The position numbers were made by a program, and so were the translations under genes. DNA of 64,000 nt, from contig JAUSFB010000077.1 in the NCBI GenBank assembly GCA_030651575.1, forward strand, positions 39,057 to 103,056, read 5' to 3'. The first letter of the stretch is position 1; each line of letters begins with the position of its first letter. Shown here piece by piece: positions 36,263-44,679 of the stretch. The notes under the pieces were generated by a model. The model saw only the letters and a list, made by a program, of their open reading frames with translations, was not told the DNA's origin and did no database searches. Source of the DNA: Phaeospirillum sp. Lineage in GTDB: Bacteria; Pseudomonadota; Alphaproteobacteria; Rhodospirillales; Magnetospirillaceae.

Positions 36263-37192
36263 ATGATTGTCTCGGCCAGCTACCGCACTGACATTCCGGC
36301 GTTTTACGGCCAGTGGTTCCTTAACCGCTTTCGGGCCGGCTGGGCCAGGGTGGTCAATCCCTATGGAAGGCAGGTCTCGGTCGTCCCGTTGCGGGCGGGG
36401 GTGGATGGTTTCGTGTTCTGGACCCGTAATGTCGGGCCATTCACCGAGGCCCTGGCCGAGATCCGTCGGGCGGGGTTGCCCTTCGTGGTGCAGTACACCG
36501 TGACCGGCTATCCCCGGCTGCTGGAGGCCTCGGTGATCGAGGCCGGGCGCTCCATCGCTCTGATCCGGGATCTGGCGGCGATCCATGGGCCGCGCTCGGT
36601 GGTCTGGCGCTATGACCCGATCCTGATCGGTTCGGTGACGCAGCCGGAATGGCACGAGGCCAATTTCACCGCCTTGGCCGGACGGCTGGCCGGCGCGGTC
36701 GACGAGGTCGTGGTTTCGTTCGCCACCCTTTATCGCAAATCCGAACGCAATCTGGCGGCCGCCGCGCGCGGCCTGGGCGTCACATGGACCGATCCGCCCG
36801 CCGAGACCCGGCGGGATCTGGTGCGGCGTCTGGCCGTGGCGGCGGCGGAGCATGGCATGGCGCTGACCGTCTGCTCGCAGCCGGAGACCCTGACCGCAGG
36901 GGCCAAGCCGGCGCGGTGCGTCGATGCCCGCCGGTTGGAGGCGGTGGCCGCCGGCTGGGGAGCGCCTCGCGCCGTCAAGGCTCGTCTCAAGGGCAACCGG
37001 CCCGGCTGTCTGTGCTTTGAAAGCCGCGATATCGGCGCCTACGACACCTGTCCGCACGGTTGCGTCTATTGCTATGCGGTCAACGCGCGCGGACTGGCCA
37101 AGCGCCGGCTCGCCGATCACGACCCCCAGTCGGAATTTTTGGTCCCTCCGCCCTGGCCGGCGGTCGGGGATTCGCCACCCGGCCTGCTGTGA
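36263..37192 (+). CDS. DUF1848 protein with CX3CX2C cluster motif
   Basis: Start at MIVSASYRTDIPAFYGQWF (36263), 309 residues. Typical DUF1848 landmarks: SASYRTDIPAFY, GFVFWTRNV, QYTVTGYPRLLE and SVVWRYDPIL. Near the C-terminus, DTCPHGCVYCYAV gives CX3CX2C, the radical-SAM cluster spacing, preceded by CLCFESRDIGAYD. Likely an Fe-S enzyme related to radical-SAM/photoproduct-lyase-like folds; reaction unknown. No operon partner seen. Confidence 0.85.
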   Translation: MIVSASYRTDIPAFYGQWFLNRFRAGWARVVNPYGRQVSVVPLRAGVDGFVFWTRNVGPFTEALAEIRRAGLPFVVQYTVTGYPRLLEASVIEAGRSIALIRDLAAIHGPRSVVWRYDPILIGSVTQPEWHEANFTALAGRLAGAVDEVVVSFATLYRKSERNLAAAARGLGVTWTDPPAETRRDLVRRLAVAAAEHGMALTVCSQPETLTAGAKPARCVDARRLEAVAAGWGAPRAVKARLKGNRPGCLCFESRDIGAYDTCPHGCVYCYAVNARGLAKRRLADHDPQSEFLVPPPWPAVGDSPPGLL

Positions 37193-37350
37193 GTCGCCTG
37201 CGATTCCGCCAAATACTGCGGCGCACAAATACTTAATTCGTCGCGTTGTAACAAATACACAAACAAACCGTTACTAAAGCATGTCTGTGATTCCAGGGCG
37301 GGGTGATGTATATTTTTTTCAGAGCTGATACCCGAAAAAAGGGGGTACCG

Positions 37351-37590
37351 ATGCTTTCCAACGCAATCCAGTCCGCCCCGACCGTTACCGAACCCCGGTA
37401 TTCCGCCCGTGGCGGTTTGCTGTTCCATCCCCGCATGCTCCGGCCCCGATCGTTCTTCACCGGCAATGCCGAGCCGTCCCTGGACGAGCTTATGAATGAC
37501 CCGATCATGCGCGGCATGATGGCGTGCGATGGCGTGGCGCCGGATTCGTTGCGGAGTCTGATCGACGAGGTCCGCATCCGCCTGCTTTAG
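37351..37590 (+). CDS. Small hypothetical protein (79 aa)
   Basis: ATG at 37351 with AGGGGG 6 bases upstream; the longer frame from 37303 has a poorer start. No membrane segment. The C-terminal half is helical (LDELMNDPIMRGMMACDGV, then LRSLIDEVRIRLL), a pattern seen in small alphaproteobacterial regulatory-type proteins. No family named. The AT-rich 158 bases upstream suggest its own promoter. Confidence 0.6.
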   Translation: MLSNAIQSAPTVTEPRYSARGGLLFHPRMLRPRSFFTGNAEPSLDELMNDPIMRGMMACDGVAPDSLRSLIDEVRIRLL

Positions 37591-37600
37591 GGGCCGGAGA

Positions 37601-38131
37601 CTACCGCCGGGATGGCGGCGGCGTCAGCGGCTCGGCGCGGATGCCGCCGGACGGAGCCGAACGTGGGGCGGGCGCGGCGTCATAGCCGCCGCTTGCCCCG
37701 GTTTCGCTTTGGCGCGGGGCTACCGTCACCGAGACCGTGGAGCCGTAGACGGTGCGGCGCTCCACCTGCACCGTGGCGGCGCGGTCGCCGCGCAGATAGG
37801 TCAGCACGCTGGTCTCGGCGATGACGCTCATCATGGGTTGCCAATTGAAATTGGGCATCTGGGCCTGATAGAAGGCGGTCACTTCGTTGGCCGAGTTGCC
37901 CAGCGTCATCACGACCCGCCCGGTCCAGCGGTCGCGGTCCGACAGGATCAGCGAGCGGTCGTTGTCCATGGTGGCCCCGGCCGGGATGGGAATGTCGGTC
38001 ACCAACTGGAAGTTGGCGGGCTGATCGGCCGAGCCGCTGGAATTGGCCGGCAGCTCGGTGCCGCGCGAGCAGGCGGCCACCAGCATCGCGGCGGCCAGGG
38101 ATGACAGGATTCGGGGCGAGAGCGAGCGCAT
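37601..38131 (-). CDS. Predicted lipoprotein (176 aa)
   Basis: Start at MRSLSPRILSSLAAAMLVAAC (38131) with a lipobox LVAAC; the cysteine would be lipidated. The mature part has a beta-rich domain (FQLVTDIPIPAGATMDNDR, then EVTAFYQAQMPNFNWQP) and a Pro/Arg-rich tail. It falls at the end of a minus-strand series (tesA, FIST, thpR, this gene). Function unknown. Confidence 0.8.
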   Translation of the reverse strand: MRSLSPRILSSLAAAMLVAACSRGTELPANSSGSADQPANFQLVTDIPIPAGATMDNDRSLILSDRDRWTGRVVMTLGNSANEVTAFYQAQMPNFNWQPMMSVIAETSVLTYLRGDRAATVQVERRTVYGSTVSVTVAPRQSETGASGGYDAAPAPRSAPSGGIRAEPLTPPPSRR

Positions 38132-38189
38132 GGGCTTGAAAATACTGTGAAGGGGCGGCGCCGACAAGGGAATGTTCGTTCCGCCTCGC

Positions 38190-38726
38190 TTACCCCAAGG
38201 GATAGCGCTCCAACACGTCGTATTCCGGTCCGCCGCGCGTCAGGGTGCTGCGGAACAGGCAAAATCCGTCCACCGGCACGCTGTCGGCGTGATGGGGGGG
38301 AACCGCCGAAATGAACGCCTGGATGCGGGCGGGAGAGGTTTCCTTGATCCGGGCCAGGGTGATATGGGGCGAGAACTTCCTGGTCTCCGGCGGCTGACCG
38401 GCCCTGACCACCGCCGCCTCGACCCGGCCCGCCAGCAGGCCAAGCGCATCCGAGCGCTCGACGCCCTGCCACAGCGTATGGGCGCGGTGGCGGTCGCCGA
38501 ACAGGCCCAGCCCGGTTAGGGTCAGGGTGAAGGGTGGCGCGGTCACGGAGGTCAGCTGGGTGTGGACTTCCTCGGCGGCGGCCTCGTCGACCTCGCCGAT
38601 GAAGCGCAGCGTCAGGTGAAGGTTGCGGGCCGGCACAAAGCGGGCACCCGGCAGGCCGAACCCCTGGGCGGCCAGCCGCCCGGCCAACTCTGGCGGCAGT
38701 TCGATGGCGGTGAATAGGCGGATCAT
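38190..38726 (-). CDS. thpR: RNA 2',3'-cyclic phosphodiesterase ThpR (2H family)
   Basis: 178 residues. Two HxTx catalytic motifs: HLTLRFIGEVDE (about 36-47) and HITLARIKETS (about 123-133). Starts MIRLFTAIELP, typical. Opens 2',3'-cyclic phosphate ends of RNA. Lies 18 bases downstream of the FIST gene. Confidence 0.95.
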   Translation of the reverse strand: MIRLFTAIELPPELAGRLAAQGFGLPGARFVPARNLHLTLRFIGEVDEAAAEEVHTQLTSVTAPPFTLTLTGLGLFGDRHRAHTLWQGVERSDALGLLAGRVEAAVVRAGQPPETRKFSPHITLARIKETSPARIQAFISAVPPHHADSVPVDGFCLFRSTLTRGGPEYDVLERYPLG

Positions 38727-38744
38727 TTATCTAGGTGTCCCTCA

Positions 38745-39845
38745 TCATTCACCTTCTCCCGGCAGCAAGGTCAGCACGCCGGTGAAGCCGTACAGCCGGT
38801 CGCGGCTGATTTCTCCATTGGCGATGAAGCCGATCAGCGGGAACTCGCCCAGGACCTCGGTCAGCAGGGTGGGTTCGGCCCCGTCCTCGCCGAACATATG
38901 GGCGCCGCGCCCGGTGCATGACACATAGAACCCGGCCCGGATCGGCCGATTGCCCAGCCGGGCCTTGAGGTCGTCCAGCATGCGTCCGAGATCGGCCTGG
39001 GCGGCGTTGGCGTCGCGGCGCACGAACAGCAGCGGGTCGCCCTCGGCCGGCTGGTCGCCGATGGCGAGCCAACCATGACCGGGATCGATGCCGACCAGAG
39101 TCCGCACCTGATAGTCGGGGCGATCCGAGCCGGGGATCGGCAGGCCCACATGAATATAACCGGCGATGCGGCGCAGGTCGCGGGCCAGCAGTTCGCCCAC
39201 ATCTTCCTTCAGCACCTCCAGGGCGGGGCGGCCGTCAAGCTGCATCACCACACCATCCCAGACCTCGGTGATGGTGTGGACCGGGCCGATGGGGGCGCAG
39301 CCCTGGGTTATGCCGGTCAGTACCGGGATGGTTTCGTCCAGCAGCACGCCGCTGAGGCCCCCCGCCATCACCTGGTCGGCCAGTTGGGCCGGTGGGCCGC
39401 TGGCCGACAGCAATCCTCCCACCAGGAAGCCGGTGGCGGCGGCCAGATCCCGGATCGTGTCCAGCAATCCCGGATCGCGCGGGTCGCCGTGGACCAGCCC
39501 GACGCTGGGGAAGTGCCGGGCCGGCCATTGGCCGGCATCGCCGGCGAAGACGTGGAAGTGGCCGGGCGGCAGGTGGCCGACCATCACCGCCAGGGCGCCG
39601 CCGTCGCGGTATTCCGAGCTTCCGGCGCAAACGCCGGGGGCGACGCCGCCGACCCAGTGTTCGATGCGGGTGGTTTCGCGCAGGAAGGTGAGGATGCTGC
39701 TCAGGTCGGGCGAAAACCACTCGCTGGCGTACAGAAAGCCGATATTGGCTTGTTTCGCCGCGCTTCCCAGTCCTTCCAGGCAGGCCTTGGCGGCGGTGCC
39801 CCAGTGGCTGGCTTGGGCTTGGGCGACGGTGAAGGGGGCGGTCAT
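38745..39845 (-). CDS. FIST N-terminal/C-terminal domain sensor protein
   Basis: 366 residues. FIST_N features: ANIGFLYASEWFSPDLSSIL and IEHWVGGVAPGVCAGSSEYR; FIST_C features: GLPIPGSDRPDYQVRTLVGI and FYVSCTGRGAHMFGED. FIST domains are proposed small-ligand sensors, often tied to signalling proteins; here it is free-standing. The start overlaps the tesA stop (ATGA). Confidence 0.9.
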   Translation of the reverse strand: MTAPFTVAQAQASHWGTAAKACLEGLGSAAKQANIGFLYASEWFSPDLSSILTFLRETTRIEHWVGGVAPGVCAGSSEYRDGGALAVMVGHLPPGHFHVFAGDAGQWPARHFPSVGLVHGDPRDPGLLDTIRDLAAATGFLVGGLLSASGPPAQLADQVMAGGLSGVLLDETIPVLTGITQGCAPIGPVHTITEVWDGVVMQLDGRPALEVLKEDVGELLARDLRRIAGYIHVGLPIPGSDRPDYQVRTLVGIDPGHGWLAIGDQPAEGDPLLFVRRDANAAQADLGRMLDDLKARLGNRPIRAGFYVSCTGRGAHMFGEDGAEPTLLTEVLGEFPLIGFIANGEISRDRLYGFTGVLTLLPGEGE

Positions 39846-40507
39846 GTCTTGCCTCCCTTGCGGTCATGGCGATCCAGCAGGAGTCGGACCGACGGCAGGA
39901 TGCGCTCGACGATCACATCCACCCCCTTGGCGGTGGGATGCAACCCGTCGGGCTGGTTCAGGCGGGCATTGCCGGCAATGCCGTCGAGAAAGAACGGGTA
40001 GAACACCACGTCGTGGCTGGCTGCCAGACCGGTGAACACCGCCTTGAATTCGGCCTCGAAGGCGCGGCCGTAATTGGGCGGCGCCAGCATGCCGGCCAAC
40101 AGCACGCTGATTCCGTCGCGCTTCAACCGGGCCAGGATGGCGTCGAGATTGGTCCGGGTCAGCTTTGGGTCCAGGCCGCGCAGCCCGTCATTGGCCCCCA
40201 GTTCGACGATGGCGAGGTCGGGCTTTTCCGCCAGAGCCCAGTTCAGCCGTGCCAGCCCGCCGGCGGTGGTGTCACCCGAGACTCCAGCATTGATCACCCG
40301 CACGTCGCGGCCCTCGGCCCGCAGTCTTTGCTCCAGCCGGACGGGAAAGGCGGCCTCGGCGGCAAGGCCGAAACCGGCGGTCAGCGAATCGCCCAGGGCG
40401 AGAATCCGGACCGGCGCGGCCATGGCCGTCCCCCCCATCATGTTGACAAGCAACAGCATGGCCCCATATCGCAGGAGGACGCGAAGCAATTGGGCGATAT
40501 TGCCCAT
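39842..40507 (-). CDS. tesA: Arylesterase / lysophospholipase (TesA, SGNH family)
   Basis: Start at MGNIAQLLRVLLRYGAMLLL (40507) gives a clean signal peptide ending GTAMA; 40543 is a possible alternative. SGNH blocks: ILALGDSLTAGFG (Ser), INAGVSGDTTAGG (Gly), VELGANDGLRG (Asn) and QPDGLHPTAKG (Asp, His). Periplasmic esterase/thioesterase. Divergent from the ABC exporter pair, as is common for tesA. Confidence 0.93.
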   Translation of the reverse strand: MGNIAQLLRVLLRYGAMLLLVNMMGGTAMAAPVRILALGDSLTAGFGLAAEAAFPVRLEQRLRAEGRDVRVINAGVSGDTTAGGLARLNWALAEKPDLAIVELGANDGLRGLDPKLTRTNLDAILARLKRDGISVLLAGMLAPPNYGRAFEAEFKAVFTGLAASHDVVFYPFFLDGIAGNARLNQPDGLHPTAKGVDVIVERILPSVRLLLDRHDRKGGKT

Positions 40508-40541
40508 GCGGCTGTCGCCGACGTCGAAAGATCCTTCCGCC

Positions 40542-41231
40542 ATGAACTCGCCTTCCGTCATTGCCCAGCCCCTCGTCATGTTAGAGGCTGTCCATCTCAA
40601 CTTGGCGAGCTTGGCCGGCGAGGTCAATGTCTTGCGCGGAGTCGATCTGACGGTCGGGGCCGGCGAGACCCTGGGGGTCGTCGGTCCCTCGGGCTCGGGC
40701 AAGTCCACCTTGCTGATGGTGATGGCCGGGCTGGAACGGCCCAGCTCCGGGACGATCCGGGTGGCGGGGCACGATCTCGGCGGCATGGGCGAGGATGCGC
40801 TGGCCCGGTTTCGCCGTGACCGGGTGGGGATCGTGTTTCAGTCCTTTCATCTGATTCCCACCATGACCGCATTGGAGAATGTGGCGGTGCCGCTGGAACT
40901 GGCCGGCAACCGCGATGCTTTCACCATCGCCGCCGAGGCGCTGCGCCGGGTCGGGCTGGTCGGGCGTCTCGATCATTATCCCGGACAGTTGTCGGGCGGC
41001 GAGCAGCAGCGCGTCGCCCTGGCGCGGGCCTTCGTCGCCCGGCCCAAACTGCTGCTGGCCGACGAGCCCACCGGCAATCTGGACGGGGCCACCGGCCGCG
41101 CCGTGATCGAGCTGCTGTTCGAGTTGAATCGAAGCCTTGGCACCACCTTGATCCTGGTCACCCACGACGACGGACTGGCGGCCCGCTGCGGCCGGGTGGT
41201 GCGGGTCGAGGACGGGCGGATTTCAGCGTGA
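40542..41231 (+). CDS. ABC transporter ATP-binding protein (LolD/YbbA type)
   Basis: 229 residues from MNSPSVIAQPLV. Walker A GPSGSGKSTLLMVMAGL, Q-loop FQSFHLIPTMTALENV, signature LSGGEQQRVALARAF, Walker B LLLADEPTGNLDG, H-loop LVTHDD. Pairs with the FtsX-like permease that starts 4 bases before its stop. E. coli YbbA-YbbP also sits next to tesA, so this is the equivalent exporter, substrate unknown. Confidence 0.95.
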   Translation: MNSPSVIAQPLVMLEAVHLNLASLAGEVNVLRGVDLTVGAGETLGVVGPSGSGKSTLLMVMAGLERPSSGTIRVAGHDLGGMGEDALARFRRDRVGIVFQSFHLIPTMTALENVAVPLELAGNRDAFTIAAEALRRVGLVGRLDHYPGQLSGGEQQRVALARAFVARPKLLLADEPTGNLDGATGRAVIELLFELNRSLGTTLILVTHDDGLAARCGRVVRVEDGRISA

Positions 41232-43756
41232 TCATGCTTGCGGTTTCCTTTGCGCGGCGGGAATTGCGCGGTGGGCTCAGGGGGTTTCGCATCCTGGTGG
41301 CCTGTCTGGCGCTGGGGGTGGCGGCTATCGCCGCCTCCGGCAGCCTGCGGGCCGCCGTCGACGCCGCGCTGACTCATGACGCCCGCGCCTTGCTGGGCGG
41401 CGACCTCGACCTGCGCCAGTCCCATCGGCCGCTGCCGCCGGACCAACTGGCGGCGCTGGCGGGGATGGGACGGCTGACCATTGGCGTCGAGATGCGGGCC
41501 ATGGCCAATGTGGACGGCAACCGGGCCAGGACGCTGGTGGAGTTGAAGGGGGTGGATGACGCCTATCCCCTGGTGGGGCGGCTGGAGCTTGACCCCGCCA
41601 TGACCGTCGCCCAGGCGCTGGAGCGCCGGAACGGCGTCCGGGGCGCGGTGGCCGAGGCCAATCTGCTCGACCGCCTGGGGCTGAAACCGGGCGAGCGGCT
41701 GCGGCTGGGCGATGCCGAGGTCGAAATTCGCGCCGTCATCGTCAAGGAGCCCGACCGGGTCGCCACCGCCCTGTCGTTCGGCCCGCGCCTGCTGGTGGCG
41801 GAAGACGCGGTGGCGGAAACCGGGCTGATCCAGCCGGGAAGCCTGATCCGCCACACCGTGCGGCTGGCCTTACGGCCCGAAATTTCGACCGCCGAGGCCA
41901 AGGCCGATCTGGCGCGGCGCTATCCCGACGCGCCCTGGCAGTTGCGCGATAGCGCCGACGCCGCTCCCGGCGTCGGGCGGTTTCTCGACACCCTGGCTTC
42001 GTTTCTGACCCTGGTGGGGCTGACGGCGTTGTTGGTGGGCGGGATCGGCGTCGCCAACGCGGTCAAGGCCTATCTGGACGGTCGCATCACCACCATCGCC
42101 ACCCTGAAATGCCTGGGCGCGCCGACACGGCTGATCCTGGCCACCTATCTGCTGCTGGTGGGACTGCTGGCTCTGGCCGGCATCGCGCTCGGCCTGGTGG
42201 CGGGGGCGGCGGTGGTGCCGCTGGTGATCGGGCTGGCCGGAGACACCCTGCCGCTGCCGGCCGAGACCGGATTTTACCCCAAGGCGCTGCTGGTCGCCGT
42301 CGGTTTCGGGGCGCTGTCGGCTTTGGTCTTCACCCTGTGGCCGTTGGCCCAGGCCCGGCGGATTCCGGCCGCGACCCTGTTTCGCAATCTGGTGGTTCCG
42401 CTGTCCGGCCGGCCCGACCGGCTTACCCTGGCGGTGCTGGGGTTGGCGGCGGCGGCCCTGGCGGCGCTGACCGTGCTGTCCGCCGGCAACCGCCCCCTGG
42501 CGGCATGGTTCGTCGGCGCCAGCTTTGTCACCCTGGCGCTGTTCCGGGCGATCGCCTGGGGACTGGCCAGGGCCGCCACCGTCCTGGCGGCCCGCCACGG
42601 CCGCACCGTCGGTCCCACCTGGCGGCTGGGGCTGGCCAATCTGCACCGGCCGGGCTCGGCGGTGGTGGGAATGGTGCTGTCGCTGGGGCTGGGCCTCAGC
42701 GTGCTGGTCACCATCGCCCTGGTGGAAGGCAATCTGGCGGCGCAGTTCGGCGAGCGGCTGCCGGCTCAGGCCCCGTCCTTCTACTTCATCGACGTGCAGC
42801 CCGATCAGGTGGCGGCGCTGGAAGACGCCGTCCGGCTGACCGATCCCGACGCCGCGCTGGAGCAGGCCGCCATGGTGCGCGGCCGTGTCACCAGCATTCG
42901 CGGCGTGCCGGTGGGCGAGGCCGCCATCGCCCCCGAGGCGCAATGGGCGGCGCGCGGCGATCGCGGCCTATCCAGCGCCGTGCTGCCGCCGCCCGGTTCC
43001 CGGGTGTCGGAGGGATGGTGGTGGCCGGCCGATTACGCCGGGCCGCCACTGGCCTCGGTGGATGCGGCGGTGGCGCGCGGCTTTGGCCTGAAGGTCGGCG
43101 ACCGGCTGGGGTTGAATGTGCTGGGCCGCGAGATCGAGGTCACGGTGGCGTCCCTGCGCGAGATCGACTGGTCCAGCCTGTCCATGAACTTTGCCTTCCT
43201 GCTGTCGCCCGGCGCCCTGGACGGCGCGCCGCGAACCTTCATCGCCACGGTGCGCGCCGCGCCGCGCTTCGACGCCGCCATCGAGAAGGCGGTGACCGAC
43301 CGTCTGCCCAATGTCTCGTCCATCCGGGTCAAGGAGGCGTTGGAGGCCGTGCGCGACATCATCGCCCAGGCCGATCTGGCGGTGCGGCTGGCCGGGGCGG
43401 TGACGCTGGCGGCCGGGACCATGGTGCTGGCCGGCGCGGTCATGGCCGGGCATCGCCGCCGGGTGTGGGAAGCGGTGGTGCTCAAGGTCCTGGGCGCGAC
43501 GCGGGGGCAGCTGTGGCGGGCCTATCTGGCTGAATTTGCGGTGATCGGCATGGTTACCGGACTGGCGGCGGCCGGAGTCGGCTCGGCGGCGGCGCGAGCC
43601 ATCCTGATTCATGTCATGAAGGCGGAGTGGGTCTTCCTGCCCGGCGTCACCGCCGCCACCCTGGGGCTGTGCGTCGGGGCCAGCCTGCTGGCCGGATTCG
43701 TCGGGACGTGGTGGGCGCTGGGAGCCAAGGCCGCGCCGCTGCTGAGGAGTGAATAA
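41228..43756 (+). CDS. FtsX-like ABC permease (YbbP type)
   Basis: 842 residues, about ten membrane helices in two FtsX/MacB-type cores. N-terminal anchor then a large periplasmic domain (about 45-235); core 1 with LTLVGLTALLVGGIGVANAV; then LHRPGSAVVGMVLSLGLGLS; and core 2 with LAGAVTLAAGTMVLAGAVMA. Matches YbbP. GTG/ATG overlap with the ATPase gene implies translational coupling. Confidence 0.93.
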   Translation: MIMLAVSFARRELRGGLRGFRILVACLALGVAAIAASGSLRAAVDAALTHDARALLGGDLDLRQSHRPLPPDQLAALAGMGRLTIGVEMRAMANVDGNRARTLVELKGVDDAYPLVGRLELDPAMTVAQALERRNGVRGAVAEANLLDRLGLKPGERLRLGDAEVEIRAVIVKEPDRVATALSFGPRLLVAEDAVAETGLIQPGSLIRHTVRLALRPEISTAEAKADLARRYPDAPWQLRDSADAAPGVGRFLDTLASFLTLVGLTALLVGGIGVANAVKAYLDGRITTIATLKCLGAPTRLILATYLLLVGLLALAGIALGLVAGAAVVPLVIGLAGDTLPLPAETGFYPKALLVAVGFGALSALVFTLWPLAQARRIPAATLFRNLVVPLSGRPDRLTLAVLGLAAAALAALTVLSAGNRPLAAWFVGASFVTLALFRAIAWGLARAATVLAARHGRTVGPTWRLGLANLHRPGSAVVGMVLSLGLGLSVLVTIALVEGNLAAQFGERLPAQAPSFYFIDVQPDQVAALEDAVRLTDPDAALEQAAMVRGRVTSIRGVPVGEAAIAPEAQWAARGDRGLSSAVLPPPGSRVSEGWWWPADYAGPPLASVDAAVARGFGLKVGDRLGLNVLGREIEVTVASLREIDWSSLSMNFAFLLSPGALDGAPRTFIATVRAAPRFDAAIEKAVTDRLPNVSSIRVKEALEAVRDIIAQADLAVRLAGAVTLAAGTMVLAGAVMAGHRRRVWEAVVLKVLGATRGQLWRAYLAEFAVIGMVTGLAAAGVGSAAARAILIHVMKAEWVFLPGVTAATLGLCVGASLLAGFVGTWWALGAKAAPLLRSE

Positions 43757-43790
43757 GGGATCAGGGCGGCTTAACTTGATTCCTTTGAAA

Positions 43791-43812
43791 ACTGCTCCAT
43801 ATTGGAGTCAGT
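43791..43812. promoter_or_regulatory. Inverted repeat upstream of the Bax-inhibitor-1 gene
   Basis: CTCCA-TAT-TGGAG forms a perfect dyad, flanked by ACTG on one side and TCAGT on the other. It lies 28 bases before the start codon, in an AT-rich gap after the permease gene, the position expected of an operator. Confidence 0.4.
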
Positions 43813-43840
43813 TTCACCCGATTGAGTCAGAGGAACGACA

Positions 43841-44563
43841 ATGGCCTTCGGAACCGACCGCAAATATATGAACGTCGCCCAAGCGGAAGCGGCGCAGATT
43901 GATGTGGGCCTGCGGCAGTACATGCTGCGGGTCTATAACTACATGGCTTCCGGCCTGGCGCTGACCGGTATCGTCGCGCTGCTGGTGGCGTCCAGCCCCG
44001 CCGCCGTCCAGCTGATTTTCGGCACCCCGCTGAAATGGGTGGTGATGCTGGCCCCCATCGGCCTGGTGTTCTTCCTGGGCGCCAAGATCCACAGCATGCA
44101 GTCCTCGACCGCCTCGGGCCTGTTCTGGCTCTATTCGGCCCTGATGGGCGCTTCGCTGGCCTCGTTGCTGCTGGTGTTCACTGGCGAATCGGTGGCCCGG
44201 ACCTTCTTCATCACTGCGGCGGCTTTCGGTGGCCTCAGCCTGTACGGCTACACCACCAAGAAAAGCCTGTCGGGCCTCGGCAGCTTCCTGATCATGGGCC
44301 TGATCGGCCTGATCATCGCCAGCGTCGTCAATATCTTCCTGCAAAGCTCGATGATGCAGTTCGTCATCTCGGCCGCCGGTGTGCTGATCTTCGCCGGCCT
44401 GACCGCCTACGACACCCAGAAGATCAAGGAGATGTACTGGGAGGGTCACGACGCCGAGACGACATCCAAGATGGCGATCATGGGCGCGTTGAACCTCTAC
44501 ATGGACTTCATCAACCTGTTCATCTTCATGTTGCAGTTCCTGGGCGTTCGCCGCGACGAATAG
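43841..44563 (+). CDS. Bax inhibitor-1/YccA family membrane protein
   Basis: 240 residues, seven membrane helices. N-terminal QIDVGLRQYMLRVYNYMASG is the family-typical start, and LTAYDTQKIKEMYWEG carries the conserved Asp pair of the pH-gated Ca2+ leak channel. Bacterial members are inner-membrane proteins implicated in ion leak and FtsH interaction. Own terminator follows. Confidence 0.95.
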   Translation: MAFGTDRKYMNVAQAEAAQIDVGLRQYMLRVYNYMASGLALTGIVALLVASSPAAVQLIFGTPLKWVVMLAPIGLVFFLGAKIHSMQSSTASGLFWLYSALMGASLASLLLVFTGESVARTFFITAAAFGGLSLYGYTTKKSLSGLGSFLIMGLIGLIIASVVNIFLQSSMMQFVISAAGVLIFAGLTAYDTQKIKEMYWEGHDAETTSKMAIMGALNLYMDFINLFIFMLQFLGVRRDE

Positions 44564-44590
44564 CCGTCGCCCAAGACGCCGAAACGGCGA

Positions 44591-44618
44591 AGGCCCCTTC
44601 TCGCGAGGGGGCCTTTTT
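44591..44618 (+). terminator. Rho-independent terminator of the Bax-inhibitor-1 gene
   Basis: AGGCCCCTTC pairs with GAGGGGGCCT (one G-T pair), loop TCGC, then TTTTT. It lies 28 bases after the stop codon. Confidence 0.92.
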
Positions 44619-44679
44619 CGTGGATTGGCTTCTTTTGCCCCGACACCAGCCGCAAACCGGGTGGTCCACTGTTTCGGCG

